Below, piece by piece: positions 1 through 7,301 of a DNA stretch of 34,719 nt (positions within the stretch are counted from its first letter, which is position 1; the number at the start of each line of letters is the position of its first letter). The notes below the pieces were generated by a model. That model searched no databases, was not told the DNA's origin, and saw nothing but the letters and a program-made list of their open reading frames with translations. The DNA lies in contig CAIQQO010000017.1 in the NCBI GenBank assembly GCA_903873965.1, forward strand, positions 1 through 34,719, written 5' to 3'. Source of the stretch: an uncultured bacterium (lineage in GTDB: Bacteria; Chloroflexota; Anaerolineae; J036; Brachytrichaceae). Both the position numbers and the translations under genes were made by a program.

Positions 1-1443
1 ATCATGCGCAGGCGCACCATTGCAACCCGTACCGGTTAGCAGATAGATAGCGGGGCTGCCTGGAAGCACAGCCACCGTGTGTAACGTGGCAGGTATGTTG
101 GGATCCAGGTTCAAAGGCGCCAGCAGTGGGTTTAGCGGTGATGCACTATTGCCTGTGCGGTCGCCGCGCTGGTTATTCACGATGCCATTACCGCTTGAGA
201 TGCCAACCAGGTTACCGCCACCTGATTTCATCGTACCACCCAGATCGGGCCGTCCACGTGAAGACACGTTGGCAGCCACGAGGCTGTTCTGGAGCGTTGT
301 CGTTGCTACTGAGAGCGACGTGATGCCGCCGGCGTCACGCGCATTGAGGCTGTGTGTTACTAGTGAGGTGTTAAAGGCGACAGTCGTGTTCAGCAGGTTG
401 ACGGTGCCTTTGAAGATCATCAGGCCGCCGCCGCCCTCATCGTTGGCGCCGTTGGCGCTGTTATTGGCGATCGTGCTGTTGATAAAACTGGCGATCGAAA
501 CACCGATATCGCCCTGCCCATTTTGGAACCCGCCGCCAGAGCCTTTATCGACATGGTTATCACTGACGTTGTAGGCGATGAGCGTGTTTACTACCGTTAG
601 TGTGCCCTGGTTGGCGAGACCTGCGCCACCGGCGCCGGCCGTATTGCTCAAGATGACACTCTGGGTAATGCTCATCAAGCCGGTGTTATACACCGCGCCT
701 CCGCCTTCACTCGCGTTGTTATTCGTGAAAGTGGTGGTTTCGATGGTCGTATGGCCGAGGTTGTAGATGCCGCCGCCGATCTGGGCGGTGTTGTTTGTCA
801 GGTGGCTATCGATGAGGTGCAGGTTCCCGCCATCCACCAGGATTCCGCCTCCGTAGCACGGGTTGCCGCAGTCGGCCGCCCCATACGGCGCCAAGCCATT
901 TGCAATGGTGAGTTTGGTCACCGTGACGTTGTAGCCCATATGAATATAGATGCCGCGCCCGATGGTTTGCGCATCCAGTGTCGTCGGGTGCAATCCGGGA
1001 TCAGATACCGCCCAGTCATCGGGGCTATAGCCTCCTTCGAGAGTGAGGTTTTTGTCGATATACAGCACATGGGTATACACATCTGTTCCGGATGTGAGAA
1101 CCTGGCTTCCGGCGCAGGTTCCAGCTATTTTCACCCAGTCGCCACTGGTTGCCGCAGAGACAGCCGATCGCAATGCGGTTGCATCGGTGCCGCTGAATGT
1201 TGCACCTGACCGAATCTGCGCAAAGCACTGATCTTGTTGGGGTTGTGCCGGGTTGGCTCGACTTGGTACCTTAACTTCAGTTAATGGTCCCGCTGGGGGG
1301 GCAGCGAGTTCCACCGGTTTGACGTCTTCTGCCAGTGCCACACCTGAGACAAACACACACAGTATGAATAATGCGACGCCTGTGGCCAGCGCGGCCATAG
1401 CGATTTGATTCAGTGAATTCCGAATTTGTCGTTGATTAACCAT
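1..1443 (-). CDS. Secreted right-handed beta-helix protein (choice-of-anchor Q type), C-terminus off the window edge
   Basis: This open frame of 481 codons runs from ATG at 1443 to the left edge without a stop, so the C-terminus is missing. Residues 1-38 form a signal peptide: a basic start, a hydrophobic stretch and an A-L-A cleavage motif before Glu39. From about residue 130 the protein consists of repeating turns rich in GGGI, NN and NTT, with alternating strands such as TVTKLTIANG and INSTIANNSA, the pattern of a parallel beta-helix. The last visible residues (CNGAPAHD) resemble the motif preceding the CDIGA(F/V)E ending of choice-of-anchor Q proteins. Such proteins are exported and usually cell-surface or released; some bind or cut polysaccharides, but no catalytic motif is visible. 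The ATG has only a weak GAGG about 12 bases upstream. It follows the glycosidase operon in the same direction but is separated by 274 bases and a hairpin, so it is probably its own unit. Confidence 0.8.
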   Translation of the reverse strand, partial: MVNQRQIRNSLNQIAMAALATGVALFILCVFVSGVALAEDVKPVELAAPPAGPLTEVKVPSRANPAQPQQDQCFAQIRSGATFSGTDATALRSAVSAATSGDWVKIAGTCAGSQVLTSGTDVYTHVLYIDKNLTLEGGYSPDDWAVSDPGLHPTTLDAQTIGRGIYIHMGYNVTVTKLTIANGLAPYGAADCGNPCYGGGILVDGGNLHLIDSHLTNNTAQIGGGIYNLGHTTIETTTFTNNNASEGGGAVYNTGLMSITQSVILSNTAGAGGAGLANQGTLTVVNTLIAYNVSDNHVDKGSGGGFQNGQGDIGVSIASFINSTIANNSANGANDEGGGGLMIFKGTVNLLNTTVAFNTSLVTHSLNARDAGGITSLSVATTTLQNSLVAANVSSRGRPDLGGTMKSGGGNLVGISSGNGIVNNQRGDRTGNSASPLNPLLAPLNLDPNIPATLHTVAVLPGSPAIYLLTGTGCNGAPAHD

Positions 1444-1650
1444 TGGCACAATAAACCTCAGCCGGATAAACAAGATCAGCGAAACGTGATGCGTGGCAGC
1501 ACGATCTCGTTTGACCCACGAGTACGCGCACACCCATCACGCATATTATCTCAAAAAGAGGGTGGACATAAGATGCCACTCGATGTGAGTTTAGGGCGTC
1601 TGTGGTTTTACACTATTGCGCATATGGCGTAATTCACCATTCACATAACA

Positions 1651-1699
1651 CTCCCGGAATTCTGGCTGGCGCAGAGCTGTCCCGCCAGTACTCCGGGAG
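1651..1699. other. Long imperfect hairpin between GH78 gene and beta-helix gene
   Basis: The arms at 1651-1666 and 1684-1699 pair over 16 positions with two mismatches around a 17-base loop. It starts 19 bases past the stop of the GH78 gene in the direction of transcription. No run of T follows on the minus strand, so it is not a textbook intrinsic terminator. It could slow RNA decay at the 3' end of the operon transcript or act as a weak terminator. I see no other feature in the 274-base gap 1444-1717 apart from a possible weak minus-strand -10 (GATAAT at 1545-1550). Confidence 0.5.
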
Positions 1700-1717
1700 A
1701 GCAACTCATGCGAGAAG

Positions 1718-4645
1718 TCAGAGGTTGATCAAGTCCTGCGCCAGTGACGCGACTTTCTCTGGCGTCATCAGATGCGGCGCCAGGCGTGCGACAACGTCGA
1801 CAGGCTGGTTGCCTATCCAGCGAAGCATTGGCGACATCAATACACCCTCGCCGACGTAGCCGGCAACAATGGCACGTGCGCGCTTGTTCTCCAGTACATC
1901 GCTCAAGTTGCTGCCGATGTCCAGCCGCCCGGCCACATGCCGCACCTTGGCCATGGCCCGCGCCGTTGTCATACCGCTGCTGATGAAGCTATATTGACCA
2001 GCGCCGATCTCGACGACCAGTGCGCCATCCGTTATTGTGCCGGTGATCACGGTACCGCCCTCGGTCACTACCGAGGTGGCTTCCTGCGCTGGGTCCACGG
2101 GGATGCGCACAGTCGCCCATGTGTTCGGTGGAACAGTAACCTGCAGATGCAGCCCGGAGTCGCTTAACTGCCACGCCGAAACCACTTCGCCATAGACGGT
2201 CTGCAGCGCCGCGCGCACTGACGTCAATCCACCGCCCGGTTGTGGCTGGATCAGGATATGCCGGTAACCGGCGCCATCGGGCGCGGTATCAATCCCGGCC
2301 GCGACGCGGTACATCCAATCGCCAATCGCGCCGTAAGAGTAGTGGTTGAACGAGTTCATTCCGGCATCTTGGAAGCTGCCATCCGGCTTGATGCCATCCC
2401 AGCGTTCCCAGATGGTTGTTGCGCCCATCTTTACCGGGTACAGCCATGATGGGAAGGATTCCTGGTTGAGCAACTCATACGCCAGATCGGTATGGCCGAA
2501 GCGGCTGAGTACGTGGCATAGATACGGCGTGCCAACGAAACCGGTTGTCAGGTGGTAGCCGAAGTCGCGCACAGATGCAGCCAGGCGTTCTGCCGCCTTC
2601 GGGCGCATCGACTCGGGCAGTAGATCAAAGTGCAGCGCCAGCACGTAGGATGTCTGGCTGCTCGAACTGACGCGTCCGTTGGCCGTGACGAATTCGTCTG
2701 TAAAGGCCGCCTTGACCTTGCCCAGCAGCGCCGCATAGTCGGCGGCGTCCGCTGTCTTGTCCAATACAACCGCTGCCTGTTGCAGCAGACTGGTGGAATA
2801 CGCAAAAAAGGCAGACGCAATCAAACTCTTGTCCGTGACCGGTGCGGCATCCATTTCGCCGCGTCCGCGGTAATCGAGCCAGTCGCCAAAGTGGAAACCC
2901 GTCGTCCACAGATAGGTGTCGCCGGCTTCGCGCCGCATATATTCAACCCAGCTCTTCATGCTGTCGTACTGCTGTACCAGGATGCCCGTGTCGCCATAGC
3001 ACAGGTAGATCGTCCACGGACAGATCACGGCAGCGTCGGCCCACGCCGATGATCCGCCGCTGGGGAAACCGGGTCCAGCTGACTTTCTGGGGCGTCCCAT
3101 CGGATCGGGAATGACCATCGGGACACTGCCATTCTTGGCTTTCTGTTCATCAGCCAGATCGAGCAGCCACTTGGTGAAAAATCCGGCTACATCGCGGTTA
3201 TAGGCCGCCGTGCGGATAAACACCTGCGCGTCGCCCGTCCAGCCCAGCCTTTCGTCGCGTTGCGGGCAGTCGGTAGGCACGTCCACGAAGTTGCCTTTCT
3301 GTCCCCACACAATGTTGTGCTGCAACTGGTTGATCATGGGGTTCGAACACTCAAATGACCCCGTCGAGGGGATATCCGAGTGCACCACCACGCCGGTCAG
3401 GCTATCGAGTGTGAGTTCGCCCGGGAAGCCCTCAACCTTGACGTACTGGAAACCCATGAACGTGAAACGTGGCTCCCATATCTCGACGCCGTCGCCTTTC
3501 ATCGTATACTGCGCAAGCTGTTTCGCGGCGCGCAGATTGGTAATGTAGAAATTGCCCTTTTGATCGAGCACCTCGGCATGACACATCGTGATGGTTGTGC
3601 CTGCCGGACCGCTGACCTGTAAACGCACCCATCCGACCATATTCTGCCCGAAGTCGACGACGGTTTCGCCGGCAGGGGTGGTGATGATGGCTTTGGGTTT
3701 GATTTCTTCATTGCGGATAATGGCCGGGCCGTTCTGTGCGACCAGAATATCGTTGGTTTGCTCCAGTATGCGCACGCCCAGCCAGTTCACAGCGTCATAC
3801 CCACTCTTGTTCCATCCGGCTAACTCGGCTCGTGCGTCATAGATTTCGCCGTTATAGATGTCAGACATGCGAACCGGCCCCGTCGTTGTTTGCCAGCCGC
3901 TATCGCTGATCACGACTGCCGTGCTGCCATCGGCGTAGGTCACGACAAGCTGCAACAACAGCGCCAGCCGATCGCCGTAGGTGTTGCGATTGCCGCTGAA
4001 ACCGATAAACCCTCGGTACCATCCGTCGCCCAGCAGTGCGCCAATCGCGTTTTCTCCGCTGTTTAATTGTGCCGTGACGTCATACGTCTGGTATTGCAGG
4101 CGCGTGTCGTAGCTGGTCCAGCCCGGCGCCAGTACACCTTCGCCCATGCGCTGTCCGTTCAGGTGCAACTCATACAGCCCGAGCCCGGTGGCATACACGC
4201 GCGCCGACTTGACAGGGCCGGTCAGAGTAAATGCCTTGCGCAGAACAGGCTGTGGCTGCGATTGTGTCACATCCTCATCCCAGTCGGGCGTGATCCACTG
4301 CGCAACCCAGTCGCTGTGTTGCAGCAATCCCATCTCCCACCATGCCGGCGCGCTCCATTCAGTTGCGGTGTCTGTTTCATCCCAGATGCGCACCCGCCAG
4401 TACACGCGCTGACCCGAAGCCAATGCCGGACCGCCATAGTTCACATGCACCGACTGGCCGCCCGCTACTTTCCCGGTATCCCAGAAAGGCGTTGCACCCG
4501 GCTCCGCTGCGGCTTGCACCTGATACGCCGTCTGGCGTGCGCCACGCCGGTCGCTCGCCATCTGCCAACTCAACCGTGGCGTCTTGACGTCGATGCCCAG
4601 GGGGTTGAGACGATATTCACTTTTAAGGTTATTGACTGTTGTCAT
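1718..4645 (-). CDS. Alpha-L-rhamnosidase, glycoside hydrolase family 78
   Basis: Inverting exo-glycosidase expected to release terminal alpha-L-rhamnose. The opening residues (LKSEYRLNPLGIDVKTPRLSW) are the standard GH78 N-terminal module. Beta-sandwich modules fill roughly residues 1-420, the (alpha/alpha)6 catalytic barrel about 425-790 and a C-terminal beta-sandwich about 795-890. The acidic catalytic block D459-C-P-Q-R-D-E-R-L-G-W-T-G-D472 is intact, and Glu747 in TIWERW matches the general base of characterised GH78 enzymes. Residues about 893-975 are an extra helical tail not needed for the family fold. No signal peptide is visible, so the enzyme is probably cytoplasmic. A GGAG lies 9 bases before the ATG, and the gene starts 6 bases after the preceding hydrolase stops, so it is the last gene of the glycosidase operon. 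The length (975 aa) is at the upper end of normal because of the tail. Confidence 0.95.
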   Translation of the reverse strand: MTTVNNLKSEYRLNPLGIDVKTPRLSWQMASDRRGARQTAYQVQAAAEPGATPFWDTGKVAGGQSVHVNYGGPALASGQRVYWRVRIWDETDTATEWSAPAWWEMGLLQHSDWVAQWITPDWDEDVTQSQPQPVLRKAFTLTGPVKSARVYATGLGLYELHLNGQRMGEGVLAPGWTSYDTRLQYQTYDVTAQLNSGENAIGALLGDGWYRGFIGFSGNRNTYGDRLALLLQLVVTYADGSTAVVISDSGWQTTTGPVRMSDIYNGEIYDARAELAGWNKSGYDAVNWLGVRILEQTNDILVAQNGPAIIRNEEIKPKAIITTPAGETVVDFGQNMVGWVRLQVSGPAGTTITMCHAEVLDQKGNFYITNLRAAKQLAQYTMKGDGVEIWEPRFTFMGFQYVKVEGFPGELTLDSLTGVVVHSDIPSTGSFECSNPMINQLQHNIVWGQKGNFVDVPTDCPQRDERLGWTGDAQVFIRTAAYNRDVAGFFTKWLLDLADEQKAKNGSVPMVIPDPMGRPRKSAGPGFPSGGSSAWADAAVICPWTIYLCYGDTGILVQQYDSMKSWVEYMRREAGDTYLWTTGFHFGDWLDYRGRGEMDAAPVTDKSLIASAFFAYSTSLLQQAAVVLDKTADAADYAALLGKVKAAFTDEFVTANGRVSSSSQTSYVLALHFDLLPESMRPKAAERLAASVRDFGYHLTTGFVGTPYLCHVLSRFGHTDLAYELLNQESFPSWLYPVKMGATTIWERWDGIKPDGSFQDAGMNSFNHYSYGAIGDWMYRVAAGIDTAPDGAGYRHILIQPQPGGGLTSVRAALQTVYGEVVSAWQLSDSGLHLQVTVPPNTWATVRIPVDPAQEATSVVTEGGTVITGTITDGALVVEIGAGQYSFISSGMTTARAMAKVRHVAGRLDIGSNLSDVLENKRARAIVAGYVGEGVLMSPMLRWIGNQPVDVVARLAPHLMTPEKVASLAQDLINL

Positions 4646-4651
4646 ATTTTG

Positions 4652-5470
4652 TCACTCCGTATTTCCGATTTCTCCTAGAAATTCACGCACCACACGCATA
4701 TATTCCGCAAACTGCTCGCGGCGGATGCTGTGACCCGCGCCGGCGATGTGCGCCACACGCATCTGCGGCAGGATGGCCTGCAGTTTTGTTGCGTCTTCGC
4801 TTGAAACGATAGCCCCGCGCTCGCGTTCCGCGGTGATTAAGAGCGTTGGACATGTCACACTGCGCACTGCCGCGTGCCAATCCACCGCTGCCTGATCTTC
4901 TGTTCGCAATACATACATGCTCAATCGCAGCTTTGAGTCGGCCCAGGGGCCAAGTTCATCTTCCGACCATGAGGGTGATGCTGCCCGTTGATCGGCGATC
5001 ATTTCCTCGCGCGTCTTGCGCTTCACATCAACAATCCAATGCCGTCTGCCGCCGCGTTGCGCAGAGCTTGGGGGTGGCCAGTTATGCGACCATGTTGGTG
5101 GAGGGTCTTCCAGCAAGATAGCGCGCGGCAAACCAGGGTGGGTTCCGGCTAATAACAGGGCGGTCATCGCGCCCATCGAATGTCCTAGCACGATTGGACG
5201 TTGCAGATGCAACACGCTGATCAGGCCAGCAATATCGGCAACGTGTTCTGCGGTGCCATAGCCGCCATCAGGAGCTTCCGATCGACCATGCCCGCGCGCG
5301 TCGAGCATGATGACGTCATATCTGGCTTCCAGCAGACGGGCTACGGGCGTCCAGCACAAACCATCATCAGAGAATCCATGTGCCATCACCAGCACGGGTT
5401 TATCGCCGCCGGTGCGGGTGTAATGCAAACGCAGGCCATTGGCCACGATTGTTTCAGATTGCCATGTCAT
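4652..5470 (-). CDS. Alpha/beta-fold hydrolase
   Basis: 272-residue serine hydrolase of the alpha/beta superfamily. An oxyanion-type segment MAHGF lies at 29-33. The nucleophile elbow is G96-H-S98-M-G, His247 sits in AGAGHSIR, and the third member is probably an acid near residue 215. There is no signal peptide or lipobox. The substrate cannot be told from sequence: such enzymes include esterases, lactonases and C-C hydrolases. Position inside the operon, 40 bases after the GH3 gene and 6 bases before the GH78 gene, suggests it removes an acyl or other ester group from the same glycoside, which is inference. TAGGAGT stands 7 bases before the ATG, a clear ribosome binding site. The family is very broad, so only the fold and triad are firm. 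Confidence 0.85.
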   Translation of the reverse strand: MTWQSETIVANGLRLHYTRTGGDKPVLVMAHGFSDDGLCWTPVARLLEARYDVIMLDARGHGRSEAPDGGYGTAEHVADIAGLISVLHLQRPIVLGHSMGAMTALLLAGTHPGLPRAILLEDPPPTWSHNWPPPSSAQRGGRRHWIVDVKRKTREEMIADQRAASPSWSEDELGPWADSKLRLSMYVLRTEDQAAVDWHAAVRSVTCPTLLITAERERGAIVSSEDATKLQAILPQMRVAHIAGAGHSIRREQFAEYMRVVREFLGEIGNTE

Positions 5471-5510
5471 TTACTAACTCCTATCATTCGGGTTTCGAAA
5501 TCATTATGTT

Positions 5511-7301
5511 TTAGTAGCTCAGACCGTGACCAAATCGATACAGCGGGTCAGCTGAGTCAAAGGGCACATCGGAGAACTGGGCGCGAACCGCGTCCATCGA
5601 CGAAGGTAACTCAAATGGCAGCTTGCCGGTCGGGGCAAACCGGCCAAAGACCACGTCGAGCACGGCGCCGTCACTGGCGCCAAAGTCACCCAGTAAAGCG
5701 GCACACGTGGCATTGATCTCAGGAATCACCGCAGGACGGTCAAGGTGCATTACGACAATGGTCGGCGTCTGCGCCAGAAGCGTCAGAATGTGCGCTTTCA
5801 CCTCTCCCTTAAAGTCAAGATCGCCTTGATGGAACATGTCGCGCAAAAAACCCTGGCCGGGCTGATAGGGTGTATTCAGCCGCACTATAGCAACATCGGC
5901 ATGCGCGGGATCAGTCACGACTTCGCCATACTGACTCGCCACTTTCACATCGATACCCTCGACGTACAGGCGCACACCGGGTTGCAATGGCAGATGAGCA
6001 TGGCCAGCCGCGTTCTTCAACAGGACAATCGACTTACGCTGCGCCAGTTCTCCCGCTGCGCGGAAGTCGGCTCGACCCGCAGTGCGTTCAGCGGCATCAG
6101 GATTGAGATAGGGATTGTCAAACAGACCGAGGCGGAATTTGTCGCGCAGCAATCGGCGCACGGACTGGTCGATGCGCGCTTCACTCACCTTACCGCTGCG
6201 CACCAGATCAACAATCACCTCGGGGCAGTTCTCGCCGCCGAACTGATCGATGCCGGCATCCAGCGCCTTAAGCGCGCGCTCAGAGCAGTTGAGATGCTCC
6301 ACGCCCCACGCGCGCGCCGCAAAGATCACGCGCCCGTCAAGTTCCATTGACGTGAGTAGACCCCAGTCAGTACATACGACGCCATCGAAACCATACTTCT
6401 CGCGCAACAGGCTGGTGATGACCTGCTTGTTGAAGCCAAAGCCGACCGCCTCGATGGGCAAGCCGACGGGCTGGCCATAATAGGGCATGATCATCGCGGT
6501 GCCTGCGCGGAAGGCAGCGTCGAATGGTATGAGGTGATAGTCGAAGTTGTCACCGGGGTAAACCTGTTCCTTGCCATCCTCAAAGTGCGGGTCCATGCCG
6601 TCTTTTTGCGGCCCGCCGCCGGGGAAATGCTTGGTCATACACGCCACGCTGGTTGGGCCGATGCTTTCGCCCTGAAAGCCAAGTACATACTGGTATACCA
6701 GTTCAGCAGCCAATTCAGCGCTTTCGCCAAAAGTGCCGTTGATGCGCGCCCAGCGCGGCTCGGTTGCTAGATCGGCCATCGGGTGCAGGGCGGCGCGTAT
6801 GCCCACCGCCACATACTCCTGCCGTGCGATGTCGGCGAACTCGCGCACCAGCATCGCGTCGCGCGTGGCTGCCAGCCCGATCGGTTCCGGCCACTGCGAG
6901 AAGTCGGGCGTAGTCATACCGACTGCCGAGTTGCGGGAAAAGGCATGCCGCGGGTCCGACGATAACGTCACCGGTATACCAAGGCGTTCCTTTTCGGCTA
7001 ACCGCTGCAGCCTGTTGCTCCATGCGACCATTTGACGCGGTGCTGGCGTCCCGGACAGATTCAAGTGTGTCATCTTCAGCCCATGCACCATGTGTGTTGG
7101 GCTGAATGGGCTGAAGCCACTGGCCGTCTCGAGCTTTTCGTCATCCGGATCCACGCCGATGAAGGTCTGGAACATCTGCCCAGCCTTCTCTTCCAGCGTC
7201 ATCTGTGCTAACAGGTCTTCGACGCGCTCGCCAATCGGACGTTCCGGGTCTTCATAGATATCCAGCTTGCCGTTCTTGTTCAAATCGCGAAAGCCATTCA
7301 T
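5511..7301 (-). CDS. Glycoside hydrolase family 3 beta-glycosidase without FnIII domain
   Basis: Retaining exo-beta-glycosidase, probably beta-glucosidase or beta-xylosidase. The TIM barrel carries KHFPGGG at 224-230 and the nucleophile Asp312 in VVCTDWG, followed by the C-terminal sandwich module (roughly 420-596) ending in LYRFGHGLSY. The usual fibronectin-like third domain is absent: the protein stops right where it would begin, giving 596 residues instead of more than 700. The first residues (D6-L-N-K-N-G-K-L-D-I-Y-E17) match a 12-residue EF-hand calcium loop. No signal peptide is visible. The start ATG overlaps the stop of the preceding GH106-like gene as ATGA (7298-7301), so translation is coupled; GAGAGGTGG lies just upstream. 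The exact sugar specificity cannot be decided from sequence. Confidence 0.93.
   Translation of the reverse strand: MNGFRDLNKNGKLDIYEDPERPIGERVEDLLAQMTLEEKAGQMFQTFIGVDPDDEKLETASGFSPFSPTHMVHGLKMTHLNLSGTPAPRQMVAWSNRLQRLAEKERLGIPVTLSSDPRHAFSRNSAVGMTTPDFSQWPEPIGLAATRDAMLVREFADIARQEYVAVGIRAALHPMADLATEPRWARINGTFGESAELAAELVYQYVLGFQGESIGPTSVACMTKHFPGGGPQKDGMDPHFEDGKEQVYPGDNFDYHLIPFDAAFRAGTAMIMPYYGQPVGLPIEAVGFGFNKQVITSLLREKYGFDGVVCTDWGLLTSMELDGRVIFAARAWGVEHLNCSERALKALDAGIDQFGGENCPEVIVDLVRSGKVSEARIDQSVRRLLRDKFRLGLFDNPYLNPDAAERTAGRADFRAAGELAQRKSIVLLKNAAGHAHLPLQPGVRLYVEGIDVKVASQYGEVVTDPAHADVAIVRLNTPYQPGQGFLRDMFHQGDLDFKGEVKAHILTLLAQTPTIVVMHLDRPAVIPEINATCAALLGDFGASDGAVLDVVFGRFAPTGKLPFELPSSMDAVRAQFSDVPFDSADPLYRFGHGLSY

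Noticed and set aside
3336..3352. GGTTCGAAC resembling a tRNA T-loop
   Set aside because: It lies in the coding sequence of GH78 and no acceptor or anticodon stems can be drawn around it.
4067..4678. 203-codon plus-strand open frame opposite the GH78 gene
   Set aside because: Contained almost entirely in the rhamnosidase gene with no ribosome site and no known motif.
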